Positions 18,726 through 26,560 of a stretch of DNA of 64,000 nt are shown in pieces. The notes beneath the pieces are model-generated. The model was not told the origin of the DNA. It did no database searches and was given only the letters and a program-made list of their open reading frames with translations. This DNA comes from Alphaproteobacteria bacterium (GTDB taxonomy: Bacteria > Pseudomonadota > Alphaproteobacteria > Micropepsales > Micropepsaceae), in the NCBI GenBank assembly GCA_019245415.1, contig JAFARO010000004.1, positions 744,001 through 808,000 on the forward strand, in the 5' to 3' direction. Both the position numbers and the translations under genes were made by a program. The first letter of the stretch is position 1. Every line of letters begins with the position of its first letter.

Positions 18726-19107
18726 ACACGAACGCCTTCGACAGCGTGTAGTTGAAGGCCAAGCCCACAAGGACTCCGGCCGCCAGCGCCAGCTGGGCGT
18801 TGAGTGCGGCCACGCGGATCAAAATCTCGTAGGTCGCGAGGTTTGCGAGCGCGCCGAGGCTGTTGGTGGCGACGAAGCGGGCCCATTCCCGCAGCGGCTT
18901 GTCGCTCGCGCGCTCGGCAAAGGTGAAGGTGCGGTTGCCCCACCAGGTGAAGGTGACCGAGGGCACGAACGCGAAGAACCAAGCCACGTCCTTGCCCAGA
19001 TGCAGCGGGTGGAGCGCGAGCCACAGAGCCGCTTCATTGACGACGAAGCCGGCAGCGCCGACCAGCGCGAAGCGGAAGAACGCCGGGAGCCGCGTCAATC
19101 GCGCCAC
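18703..19107 (-). CDS. GtrA-family membrane protein
   Basis: A 134-residue protein with four membrane helices (FFRFALVGAAGFVVNEAALWL; VAWFFAFVPSVTFTWWGNRTF; FVATNSLGALANLATYEILI; LALAAGVLVGLAFNYTLSKAF). The phrases FALVGAAGFVVN and TWWGNRTFTF plus FNYTLSKAFVF are the signature of GtrA/DPMS-like proteins. These are thought to flip or hold polyprenyl-linked sugars for glycosyltransferases. It overlaps the GT2 gene upstream by 13 bases, so the two are coupled and probably work together on the same lipid-linked sugar. It is the last gene of the envelope operon. Confidence 0.88.
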   Translation of the reverse strand: MARLTRLPAFFRFALVGAAGFVVNEAALWLALHPLHLGKDVAWFFAFVPSVTFTWWGNRTFTFAERASDKPLREWARFVATNSLGALANLATYEILIRVAALNAQLALAAGVLVGLAFNYTLSKAFVFRKSLSS

Positions 19108-20042
19108 GGCAGCTTGAGGTCCTGGGGTCCCGGGATGCCGAGATAGGCCATGCGCTTGTCTTCCCAGCGCCCGCGCGTGACGGTGTCGAGGATCAGCCCG
19201 CTCGCCAGCGCGAGAAAGGCGAGCACCATGAAGCCGACCGAAAGCACCGCCGTCGGCAGCCTGGGGACGAGCCCGGTCTGGAAATATTCGAGCACCACGG
19301 GCGTGCCGAGCAGCAGCGAGGATATGGCGAGCAGCACGGCGATGGTCGAGAAGAAGACGAGAGGCCGCTCCTCGCGCACGAGGCTCGCGATGGTGAACAG
19401 GATGCGAAAGCCGTCGCGATAGGTATTGAGCTTGCTGACCGAACCTTCCGGCCGCTCCTTGTAGCGGGTCTCGACCTCCGCCATCGGCATCAACAGGCGC
19501 ACGGCGTGCACGGTGAGCTCGGTCTCGATGCCGAAGCCCTCGGCGGTGAAGGGAAAGGATTTGACGAAGCGACGCGACATCACCCGGTAGCCGCTCAACA
19601 GGTCGTTGAGCCGCACCCCGAACATCAACGAGGTGAGCCCCGTCAGCATCCGGTTGCCCAGCACATGGCCGGGACGGTAGGCGCTTTGTCCGGTGGCCAC
19701 GCGCTGGCCGGAAACGATGTCGAGGCCTTCCGCGGCGAGTTTCTCGATCAGCCCGGGCGCCACGCCCGCGTCGTAGGTGTCGTCGCCGTCCACCAGCACA
19801 TAGATGTCTGCCTCGATGTCGGCGAACATGCGCCGCACGACATTGCCCTTGCCCTGGCGCAGTTCGTTGCGCACCACGGCGCCGGCTTCCCTGGCGCGCG
19901 CCGACGTCCCGTCGCGGGAGTTGTTGTCGTAGACATAGATGGCCGCCGACGGCAGCGCCGCACGGAAATCCTCCACGACCTTGGCGATCGCGGCTTCCTC
20001 GTTGTAGCAGGGGATGAGAACGGCGATGCGGGCGGCGGTCAT
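19095..20042 (-). CDS. family 2 glycosyltransferase, polyprenyl-phosphate type, with C-terminal membrane helices
   Basis: A 315-residue enzyme. The catalytic GT-A domain starts IAVLIPCYNEEAAIAKVV. It has the nucleotide-sugar Asp residues in YVYDNNSRDGTS and VLVDGDDTYDAG (DxD), and TAEGFGIETELTVHA at the acceptor side. Two C-terminal membrane segments follow (STIAVLLAISSLLLGTPVVL and TAVLSVGFMVLAFLALASGL). This is the layout of transferases that move a sugar onto undecaprenyl phosphate at the inner membrane. ATG 20042 overlaps the stop of the upstream gene (ATGA), so that start is preferred to the GTG at 20069. It is followed by GtrA in the same operon. Confidence 0.88.
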   Translation of the reverse strand: MTAARIAVLIPCYNEEAAIAKVVEDFRAALPSAAIYVYDNNSRDGTSARAREAGAVVRNELRQGKGNVVRRMFADIEADIYVLVDGDDTYDAGVAPGLIEKLAAEGLDIVSGQRVATGQSAYRPGHVLGNRMLTGLTSLMFGVRLNDLLSGYRVMSRRFVKSFPFTAEGFGIETELTVHAVRLLMPMAEVETRYKERPEGSVSKLNTYRDGFRILFTIASLVREERPLVFFSTIAVLLAISSLLLGTPVVLEYFQTGLVPRLPTAVLSVGFMVLAFLALASGLILDTVTRGRWEDKRMAYLGIPGPQDLKLPWRD

Positions 20043-21679
20043 GGTCCGGGCTTGCGGGTCAGCGGACACAATTCATATTCGCCCGCGAGGTTGGTGTCGA
20101 ACAGGGTGCATTTGGGCCAGTCGATCATCAGGTCGTAATCGGCCACGGCATCGTGGGCGCGCGTCATGTCGAACGAATCGGCCATCAAATAGAGGTCGCC
20201 TTTAAAGGCGCTGACGCGGGCGCGCATGTCGGCGGTCAGTCTGGTGCCGTCCTTGGGCTGCACCATCCAGCCGTCGATGCGCAGCACCGGGATCTGCGGC
20301 GGCATCTCCGGCACGATGAAGCCCATCGGCGAATTGCCGGTCATCAGCACCATGGAATGCGCGGGATGGGCGAGCTTGGGCAGGGCCACGCCGACATAGG
20401 GCTCTTCCAGCGGCGCGCGGTCCAGGAAATCGGGCCGGGTCAACAGCAGCGCCACGAAGAAGGTCGCCGCCAAGGTCAGAAGCTGCGCCCGGCGCGGCAG
20501 GGGCAGCAGGCCCACCGCCGCCGCGATCAGGATCGGCGCCAGCATCTCCAGCAGCGTGATGTAGCGGTAGATCGCGAAGATCTTGAGCCAGATGAAATAG
20601 GAGACCGCCGCGAAGGCGAACAGCACCCACACCGCGCCCGGCGCGAACAGCGGATCCTTCGAACGTCTGCGGAAGATCGCGAGCAGGGTCGCGACGATGA
20701 CGCCGGTATAGGCCAGCATCACGCGGATGTCGCGGAACGGAAGATCGTCGGCGACCGACCAGTCCTCGGTGAAAAGATAGGGGAAGAAGACCTCACGCCA
20801 AAAATGCGTCGGCACGAAGCGCAGATCGCGATAGGCGCGCGGCAGGGCGAGCGAGGAGTGGAAGTACTGATTGAAATAAGGGAACAGCGGATTGCCCGTG
20901 AGATGCTGCATCTTCAGCATCCAATAGGCGGAGAACAGCGCGAAGCCGGCGAGGCCCGCGATCGCGCCGGCGGCGAGGCGGGTCGCCTGGCGTTTCCAGT
21001 CGCCGCCGATGAACAGCAACGCGACGCCGAAACCCACCGCGAACGGCGCCTCCGGCAGCTTCAGCCCCGGCGCCATGCCGACGATGAATCCCGCCAGAGC
21101 CGTCCACAGCGCGACGTGCAACAGCGGCCCCTCGCGCAACGTCCGCATCTTCACGATGAGGATCGCGAGCCCGCCGAGGATGAACAGGCTCATCACGTTG
21201 TCGTAGTAGTGCGAGCCGAGGAGCCCCAGCGTCAGTCCCCCGGTCTGCCCGAGGAGCGCGAGGGCCGCCGCGCCCAGATGGTGTTCGTCGATGCGCAGCG
21301 ACTGCCGCGCGATGAGATAGAGGGGGACGACGTTTGCGCCCTGCACGGCGCCCAGCGCGGCCAGCGCGAACCACACCGGCGTATGCGTCGCGAGCTCATA
21401 GAACGGGATGTCGATCAGCGGATTGTAGTAGCTCGCCTGATGCGCGACGACGACGTCGAAAGCCAGGCGATGATGCAGGAACGCGTAGGGGATGTACCAA
21501 TGATAGTTGCGGAAATCCCAGGACGTGTCCTTCCCCAGATAGACGACGAAGGCCGACCAGAAGACGATGGCGAGGCCGAGGAACAGCCACTCGCGCGGCG
21601 CAAGCGGCAGGTCGCGGGGATCGTCGGAACTCGGGGGCATCGAAGGGGGCCGGCAGGGAGCGGAGCGCCAATCTGTCAT
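20039..21679 (-). CDS. polytopic membrane protein, GT-C-like, of the envelope glycan operon
   Basis: A 546-residue protein with about ten membrane helices and a C-terminal soluble tail from about residue 430. After the first helix there is KDTSWDFRNYHWYIPYAF, with acidic and aromatic residues in the first periplasmic loop, as in GT-C transferases (a D/E there is catalytic in that class). No specific family could be named by eye. It lies between a GT4 and a coupled GT2/GtrA pair, so a role in adding or polymerising a lipid-linked sugar is likely. The stop overlaps the GT2 start (ATGA). Confidence 0.6.
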   Translation of the reverse strand: MTDWRSAPCRPPSMPPSSDDPRDLPLAPREWLFLGLAIVFWSAFVVYLGKDTSWDFRNYHWYIPYAFLHHRLAFDVVVAHQASYYNPLIDIPFYELATHTPVWFALAALGAVQGANVVPLYLIARQSLRIDEHHLGAAALALLGQTGGLTLGLLGSHYYDNVMSLFILGGLAILIVKMRTLREGPLLHVALWTALAGFIVGMAPGLKLPEAPFAVGFGVALLFIGGDWKRQATRLAAGAIAGLAGFALFSAYWMLKMQHLTGNPLFPYFNQYFHSSLALPRAYRDLRFVPTHFWREVFFPYLFTEDWSVADDLPFRDIRVMLAYTGVIVATLLAIFRRRSKDPLFAPGAVWVLFAFAAVSYFIWLKIFAIYRYITLLEMLAPILIAAAVGLLPLPRRAQLLTLAATFFVALLLTRPDFLDRAPLEEPYVGVALPKLAHPAHSMVLMTGNSPMGFIVPEMPPQIPVLRIDGWMVQPKDGTRLTADMRARVSAFKGDLYLMADSFDMTRAHDAVADYDLMIDWPKCTLFDTNLAGEYELCPLTRKPGP

Positions 21680-21715
21680 GACAGACGGCCGCGAACCAGA
21701 TGGCTCGCCTGCGCG

Positions 21716-22804
21716 TCAGTCTGCCGCGGCTGTCGCCTCGTCGGTCACCGGTTCGAGCGCGAGATTGGAGAGGAATTGGCGGGTACAGGCGCGCCAGGAC
21801 CGCGTGACGGCGAAGGCCCGGCAGCTTTCGCGGGGGATCGACAGCGCCCTGAGGCATGCCTTGGCGAGATCGTCGTCCAGCACTGCAACTGCTGCATCGC
21901 CGACGACGTCCAGCGGTCCCTGGACGGGATAGGCCGCGACCGGCAAGCCGCAGGCCAATGCCTCCAGCATGACCAGGCCGAATGTGTCGGTGCGGCTCGG
22001 GAAGACGAAGACGCTGCTCGCCGCATAGGCCCGCACAAGCTCCTCGCCGGTCTTCTGGCCCAGAAACCTGGCCTCGGGGAATTTGCGCGCCAGTGCTGTG
22101 CGCGCCGGCCCCTCGCCGATGACGACCTTCGTGCCCGGCAGATCGAGCGCGAGGAACGCCTCGATATTCTTCTCGACCGCGACTCGGCCGACCGAGAGCC
22201 AGATCGGTGCGGGAAACGGGAAATTCGCGTCGGGGATCGGCCGGAAGCGCTCGACATCGACGCCGCGCGACCAGATGCGCAAATTCTTGAAACCGTGACC
22301 TTCGAGCTCCCGCTTCAGCGAGCGCGTCGCCACCATCATCGCCGTCGCCGGCGCGTGGAACCAGCGCAGGAAGCGATAAACCGTCTCCTCTCGGATGAAG
22401 GGAATGCGCGCGCGCACATATTCGGGAAAGCGCGTGTGGAACGAGGTGGTGTAGGGAATCGCATATTTGCGGCAGATGGCGCGCGCCGACAGGCCGAGCG
22501 TGCCTTCGGTCGCGATGTGGATGGCGTCGGGGGCGAACGCGCGGATCTCCCGCTCGACCGCGGCGCGCGGAAACACCGCCAGGCGGATTTCCGGATAGGT
22601 CGGCATCGGCACGGTGAAGCGCCCCTCGGGCGTGATGTAGCGCACGTCATGGCCGAGCGCGCGCAAATCGTTGCCGAGGATTTCCAGCGTGCGGACGACG
22701 CCGTTCACCTGCGGCGCCCAGGCGTCGGTGACGATCAGTATCCGGAGGCGCTCGTCGCCCGAAGCCGTCCCGATGCCGGCCGGCATGGCGCCGCCCGGCC
22801 TCAT
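21716..22804 (-). CDS. family 4 glycosyltransferase
   Basis: A 362-residue GT-B enzyme. The N-terminal half begins RILIVTDAWAPQVNGVVRTL, a phrase typical of GT4 transferases acting on glycolipids (for example diacylglycerol or phosphatidylinositol transferases). The donor domain includes WLSVGRVAVEKNIEAFL and FVFPSRTDTFGLVMLEALACG, which contains the E-x7-E region, and a C-terminal VQGPLDVVGDAAVAV. ATG 22804 follows AGGAAAAGGCGG and lies 11 bp after the phosphatase gene; the ORF could be read from 22939, but that would overlap it by 125 bases. GDP/UDP-sugar and lipid acceptor are the expected substrates; identity unknown. Confidence 0.85.
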   Translation of the reverse strand: MRPGGAMPAGIGTASGDERLRILIVTDAWAPQVNGVVRTLEILGNDLRALGHDVRYITPEGRFTVPMPTYPEIRLAVFPRAAVEREIRAFAPDAIHIATEGTLGLSARAICRKYAIPYTTSFHTRFPEYVRARIPFIREETVYRFLRWFHAPATAMMVATRSLKRELEGHGFKNLRIWSRGVDVERFRPIPDANFPFPAPIWLSVGRVAVEKNIEAFLALDLPGTKVVIGEGPARTALARKFPEARFLGQKTGEELVRAYAASSVFVFPSRTDTFGLVMLEALACGLPVAAYPVQGPLDVVGDAAVAVLDDDLAKACLRALSIPRESCRAFAVTRSWRACTRQFLSNLALEPVTDEATAAAD

Positions 22805-22814
22805 CCGCCTTTTC

Positions 22815-23729
22815 CTACGCGGGTATAAACGCGGGCGTGGGATGAGCGGGCTGCGGAACGCTTCGAGGCGGTGCGATGGCCCAGCGCAGAATCTCCAGAT
22901 TGCCGAAGGCATCTTCTGCAAGGGCGGAGCAGCTTTCAACCCAGTCTCCGTCGTTCAGGTAAAGGATGTCGCCGATGCGGCGCATCTCGGCATGGTGGAT
23001 GTGGCCGCAGACGACGCCGTCGACGCCGCGCTGCGCGGCGGCGCGGGCCACGATCTCTTCGTAACGCGAGACGTATTCGACCGCGTTCTTGACCGCGCGC
23101 TTCAGGTAGGCGGAGAGCGACCAGTAAGGCAGCCCGAGCCAGCGCCGAATCGCGTGCAGGCCGTCGTTGAGCCTGAGCGCCAAGCTGTAGGCACGGTCGC
23201 CGACATGGGCGAGCCATTTGGCGCAGCCGATGACGCCGTCGAACTGATCGCCGTGCAGGACGAGCAGGCGCACGCCCTGCGCGGTCTCATGGACCGTCTC
23301 GCGCACCACCGCGATGCCGGCCACGCTGCGGCCGATATAGTCGCGCAGGAACTCGTCGTGATTGCCGGGCACGTAGATGACTTCGGTGCCTTCGTCGACT
23401 TTGCGCAGCACCTCGCGGACCACGCGGTCCTGCGCCTCGCTCCAGTACCAGCGCTTGAACTGCCAGCCATCGACGATGTCGCCGACCAGATAGAGCACCT
23501 CGCAATCGTTATGGGCGAGGAAGTCGGCCAGAAGATCGGCCTTGCAGCCGCGCGTGCCCAGATGGATGTCCGAGATGAAGAGCGTGCGGTGCCTGCGCAC
23601 CGCGCGCGGCGGCCGGTTCTCGAGGGGCGGCAGACCGCGTGGGTCCCGGCCTTGCCGGCGCTCGCTGGTTTTCGGGGCAAAATTGCCGTGGCGGGCAGCC
23701 TCGGCCAGGATTCGGGCGACCTTTTGCAT
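22815..23729 (-). CDS. UDP-2,3-diacylglucosamine diphosphatase-like metallophosphoesterase (LpxH type)
   Basis: A 304-residue calcineurin-fold phosphoesterase with all five metal motifs in order: DIHLGTRG (54-61), GDIVDGW (83-89), GNHDE (122-126), HGDQFD and GHIHHAE. In LpxH this layout hydrolyses UDP-2,3-diacylglucosamine to lipid X in lipid A synthesis. An alternative is an LpxH-like phosphatase acting on another lipid-linked sugar. An N-terminal extension of about 45 residues before the domain is longer than in E. coli LpxH (240). ATG 23729 is preferred to GTG 23780. First gene of the five-gene envelope operon. Confidence 0.82.
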   Translation of the reverse strand: MQKVARILAEAARHGNFAPKTSERRQGRDPRGLPPLENRPPRAVRRHRTLFISDIHLGTRGCKADLLADFLAHNDCEVLYLVGDIVDGWQFKRWYWSEAQDRVVREVLRKVDEGTEVIYVPGNHDEFLRDYIGRSVAGIAVVRETVHETAQGVRLLVLHGDQFDGVIGCAKWLAHVGDRAYSLALRLNDGLHAIRRWLGLPYWSLSAYLKRAVKNAVEYVSRYEEIVARAAAQRGVDGVVCGHIHHAEMRRIGDILYLNDGDWVESCSALAEDAFGNLEILRWAIAPPRSVPQPAHPTPAFIPA

Positions 23730-23913
23730 GGCGGGCGAATCGACCCCGGGTGTTTCCACACCGGGGTAGCCCGTAGGCACGAATCTTTTGTTGCGCCGCC
23801 GCGACAGAAATATGAATCCGCGTCATCGTCAGGCGTGCCCAAAAACCGGCCATACCGCCGCAAAACTATGCAACTTAATTTCACAAACGGCGCCGTATTT
23901 GGAAATAAAACAA

Positions 23914-23942
23914 TTGAAATGATGGTCACGACTCCGCATTAT
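23914..23942 (+). promoter_or_regulatory. sigma70-type promoter of the putative sRNA
   Basis: TTGAAA at 23914-23919, a 17-base spacer and CATTAT at 23937-23942. The -35 matches consensus at five of six positions and the -10 at four. It lies in an AT-rich pocket between two minus-strand genes and has no plus-strand coding gene downstream before the terminator at about 24045. The start of transcription is expected at 23949-23950. Confidence 0.6.
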
Positions 23943-23948
23943 GCTGCA

Positions 23949-24045
23949 GCGCGGTACTTCGAGTTCGCACTTGCGGTATCGCGGCCCTTCCTGGGCGTTT
24001 CCTCCCTGAACTTGGCCGCTCCCACCCGGGGGCGGCCCTTTTTTT
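23949..24045 (+). ncRNA. putative trans-acting small RNA with anti-Shine-Dalgarno segment
   Basis: About 97 nt with promoter, folded body and terminator all visible. The 5' hairpin pairs CGCGGTAC (23950-23957) with GTATCGCG (23976-23983), allowing one G-U. A further stem inside pairs CGAGT (23960-23964) with ACTTG (23969-23973) around a TCGC loop. A small hairpin GCCC-TTCCT-GGGC follows (23984-23996). The next segment, GTTTCCTCCCTGAACTT, is unpaired and contains CCTCC, complementary to ribosome binding sites. The RNA ends with a GC hairpin and T-run. This is the design of alphaproteobacterial regulatory RNAs that block translation initiation (AbcR/alpha-r15 and similar); the family assignment is from memory and uncertain. 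No open frame of useful length lies inside. Confidence 0.65.
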
Positions 24046-24047
24046 AT
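24014..24047 (+). terminator. Rho-independent terminator of the sRNA
   Basis: Stem GGCCGC (24014-24019) with GCGGCC (24032-24037), extended by CCC/GGG in the loop, then CTTTTTTTATT. The T-run is on the plus strand, so it serves the sRNA and not the minus-strand amidohydrolase gene whose stop codon overlaps the end of it. Confidence 0.75.
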
Positions 24048-24949
24048 TCCGCTGCCAGGGCCCGCTGCGGCGGAAGGCAGGTCCAATCGAGCTGCGCGAA
24101 GGCGGCCATGGCGCTTTTCAGCCGCGTCTTGAGCCGGTCGAAATCCGCGCGCCGTTCGATCCGTTCCTCGTCGAGATAGAGGGCGCGATTGATCTCGATC
24201 TGCAAGGCATGGACGCCCTCGTCCCGGCGGCCATAGAGATGCGTCGTGTAGCCGCCCGCATAAGGCGTGTTCCGGGCGGTGGCGAAGCCTGCCGCGACGA
24301 GCGCCCGCTCCACGTGATCGACCAGCGCCGCCGCGGCCGAGAGGCCGTGACGGTCGCCCAGGACGACATCGGGAACCGCCGCCGCGGAGGGCATGGAATG
24401 ACAGTCGATCACGATGGCAAGCCCGAAGCGCCGGCGCGTCTCCTCCACCAGCCGCGCCAAGGCCGCATGATAGGGCCGGTGCAGCAGCTCCAGCCGCCGC
24501 GTCGCTTCGAGCGGATCGAGTTTGCCGCGATAGATCTCCGCCCCATCGCGCACGATGCGCGGAATGACGCCGAGCCCAGCCTGGACCCGGGCATTCGGAG
24601 CCTCCGCGTAAACGCGGAGCGGCCCGGAAAACATCGCGGGGTCCAGTTCCTCGGGCGCGCGGTTGGCATCGACGAAGGCGCGCGGGAATCTCGCCGCCAG
24701 AAGCGGGGCGCCCAAAGCGGCGGCCGCTTCGAACAGGATGTCGGCGTAAGCATCCTCGGACCGGCGCAGGGTCAGCGCATCGAGCGTGCTCGCCGCCACG
24801 AAGCTCGCGGGATAAAGCCTTCCCGAATGAGGCGAGGCGAAGACAAAGGGGATGCGCTGCTCGGCGGGACGGTGAATCTTGAAGGGGTGGGCGTAAAGCG
24901 CAGCCAAGATCGCGTCCGACGCCCGTTCGCTGCGCTGCGGCCAGCCCAT
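24044..24949 (-). CDS. N-formylglutamate amidohydrolase family protein
   Basis: A 301-residue enzyme of the HutG-like family (zinc-dependent deformylation of N-formyl-L-glutamate, last step of one histidine degradation route). Key motifs are FVFASPHSGRLYP (about 36-48), where His and Glu/Ser bind metal, DANRAPEELDP, VIDCHSMPS with the metal His, LGDRHG and LQIEINRALYLDE near the end. ATG 24949 is chosen over GTG 24973. No other hut genes are nearby, so the true substrate may be another N-formyl or N-acyl amino acid. It is divergent from cpdR with a 130-bp gap holding a CtrA-like box. Its 3' end overlaps the sRNA terminator T-run by a few bases. Confidence 0.85.
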   Translation of the reverse strand: MGWPQRSERASDAILAALYAHPFKIHRPAEQRIPFVFASPHSGRLYPASFVAASTLDALTLRRSEDAYADILFEAAAALGAPLLAARFPRAFVDANRAPEELDPAMFSGPLRVYAEAPNARVQAGLGVIPRIVRDGAEIYRGKLDPLEATRRLELLHRPYHAALARLVEETRRRFGLAIVIDCHSMPSAAAVPDVVLGDRHGLSAAAALVDHVERALVAAGFATARNTPYAGGYTTHLYGRRDEGVHALQIEINRALYLDEERIERRADFDRLKTRLKSAMAAFAQLDWTCLPPQRALAAE

Positions 24950-25020
24950 TCGCGGTGCTTCTCCCTGTCTCACCTGGAAACAGTGGACCTCAAGGATGGT
25001 GCGGGATCAAGGCCGCGGCA

Positions 25021-25035
25021 TTAACCGGCATTTAC
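25021..25035. promoter_or_regulatory. candidate CtrA binding site upstream of cpdR
   Basis: TTAACCGGCATTTAC fits the CtrA consensus TTAA-N7-TTAA in seven of eight positions, 45 bp before the cpdR start codon and 71 bp before the divergent amidohydrolase start. CtrA control of cpdR is known in Caulobacter. The match rests on one site seen by eye. Confidence 0.4.
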
Positions 25036-25079
25036 AGATTTGCCCTTTATACGCTCTACTTGGCCTCAGGAGCGGGGAT

Positions 25080-25439
25080 ATGGCCAGCATCCTTCTGGCG
25101 GAAGACGACGAGTCGTTGCGCAAGTTCCTGGCGCAGGCGCTAGTGCGCGCCGGCCATGCCGTGGCCGATTTCGGCGACGGCAGCGAAGCGTGGGAGCACC
25201 TGAAGACGTCGCCCTTCGATCTGCTGCTCACCGACATCGTCATGCCCGGCATGGACGGCATCGAGCTCGCCAAGCGCGCGGCGGAACTCGACACGCGGCT
25301 CAAGATCATGTTCATCACCGGCTTCGCCGCGGTGGCGTTGCATCCGTCGTCTCAGGCGCCCAAGCAGGCGAAGGTGCTTTCCAAGCCGTTCCATTTGCGC
25401 GAGATCGTCGCCGAAGTCGACCGCATGATGGCCGCCTGA
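25080..25439 (+). CDS. cpdR: single-domain response regulator, CpdR
   Basis: A 119-residue stand-alone receiver domain. Acidic pocket D9/D10, phosphoacceptor Asp52 in LLLTDIVMPGMDGIEL, Thr80 in FITGFAA and Lys102 in VLSKPFHL are all present. The N-terminus MASILLAEDDESLRKFL, the length and the C-terminus LREIVAEVDRMM match CpdR. In Caulobacter, CpdR is phosphorylated through CckA-ChpT; when unphosphorylated it primes ClpXP to degrade CtrA, PdeA and others during the cell cycle. GGAGCGGGGAT just before ATG 25080 sets the start. It is divergent from an N-formylglutamate amidohydrolase gene. The broken tonB follows, starting 153 bp downstream. Confidence 0.85.
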   Translation: MASILLAEDDESLRKFLAQALVRAGHAVADFGDGSEAWEHLKTSPFDLLLTDIVMPGMDGIELAKRAAELDTRLKIMFITGFAAVALHPSSQAPKQAKVLSKPFHLREIVAEVDRMMAA

Positions 25440-25591
25440 CAGTTTGTCGATTTGGGCCTGCCGCCATATTCGCGCCCGCGCCTCGCCCGAATTCTTCCTC
25501 ACACTGCGATCGTCCGGCCTGGGCCGGGGACCGGCACTGCGCCGGTCCAGGTTCCTGCCGGCGGGGCGCATGCGCGCGCAGGGAGGACCAG

Positions 25592-26227
25592 ATGAAGCAA
25601 CCCATTCATGCCTTGGCCGGGCATCGTCCGATGTCGCCGGAAAGAGTCGTCGGCATCGGTTTTGTCGTCGTGCTGCATATCGTCGCGATCTGAGCGATCG
25701 TCACGGGCCTGGCGCCGAAGCTTTTCCATTACACGCCGCCCGGCGATCTCATTCTGACCATCGACAAGCCCCCGCCGCTGCCGCCGAAAGCGGCCAATCC
25801 GCAGCCGCCCAAAGCGCATCATCCGTCGGAGCACCCGATCATCACGGACCATCCCATCGTTATGACGCCGCCGATCGTGGATATTCCGGAGGAGCAGCCG
25901 CCCGTCAACGGCGACGACCGAGCACTGCCGGCGGCGCCGGACAGCGCCGCGAGCGCGATCGCCGCGACGCACACGATTCCGGACTACCCCGCGCTGGCGC
26001 GGCATATGGGCTGGGAGGGAAAAGTCGTCCTGCACCTTTCGATCTCGCCGCAGGGCATCGTCACCGCGGCGGATGTCGTGCGCTCAAGCGGCTATGACGA
26101 GCTGGACCAGGCGGCCGTCAGCTGGGTGATCGCGCATTGGCGCTACAACCCGGCGATCGAGGACGGCTCGCCGGTCGCGAGCGAGACCGACGCGGCGGTC
26201 GTGTTCAATCTGCGCAACGCCGGATAG
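25592..26227 (+). pseudogene. second TonB-type gene interrupted by an in-frame TGA
   Basis: From ATG 25592 (GGGAGG seven bases upstream) the frame reads MKQPIHALAGHRPMSPERVV, then the start of a membrane helix VVVLHIVAI, a TGA at 25691-25693, and continues in the same frame AIVTGLAPKLF. After that come a proline/lysine spacer (TIDKPPPLPPKA, NPQPPKAHHPSEHP) and a full TonB C-terminal domain ending WRYNPAIEDG. The total of 212 codons and the N-terminus align with TonB at 10874, where the matching helix reads VYAIVSGL. A Trp codon (TGG to TGA) is the likely ancestor. Without read-through, only a 121-residue fragment from ATG 25862 lacking the membrane anchor could be made. Confidence 0.8.
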
Positions 26228-26320
26228 AGGGAGCGCCGTCGGGTCGGGCAGGGCGCCTCGCGAAAGCGGGGCGCCTTGCCAGCCGGCGGCGCGGGGCGCT
26301 ATAGAGCCCATCCCCTGGAA

Positions 26321-26395
26321 GGGCGCGTAGCTCAGCGGGAGAGCACTACCTTGACATGGTAGGGGTCACAGGTTCGATCCCTGTCGCGCCCACCA
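26321..26395 (+). tRNA. tRNA-Val (GAC)
   Basis: A complete 75-nt cloverleaf. Acceptor GGGCGCG pairs with CGCGCCC, the D arm is GCTC/GAGC, the anticodon stem CTACC/GGTAG carries loop TTGACAT (anticodon GAC, valine), the T arm is ACAGG TTCGATC CCTGT, and CCA is encoded. It stands alone and marks the left edge of the Ig-like/Rhs accessory region. Confidence 0.95.
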
Positions 26396-26560
26396 GGGTT
26401 TTCCTGGAAATTTGCAGACGGTTAGGTAGGGTGCGGTGGTTCATTTGAACCTCCATCGCTCCGACTTCTAAAACCTACACGTGACCTGACAATTTGCGCG
26501 GTCGGCCCCCGTCCCATCTTCGCCCCCAGAGCCCGCCGAAGCCAAGTCACCTTGGCGCTC

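Noticed and set aside
25691..25693. TGA read as tryptophan or selenocysteine in the second tonB
   Set aside because: Many genes in the window end in TGA, and I see no Sec element after the codon; a nonsense change or error is simpler.
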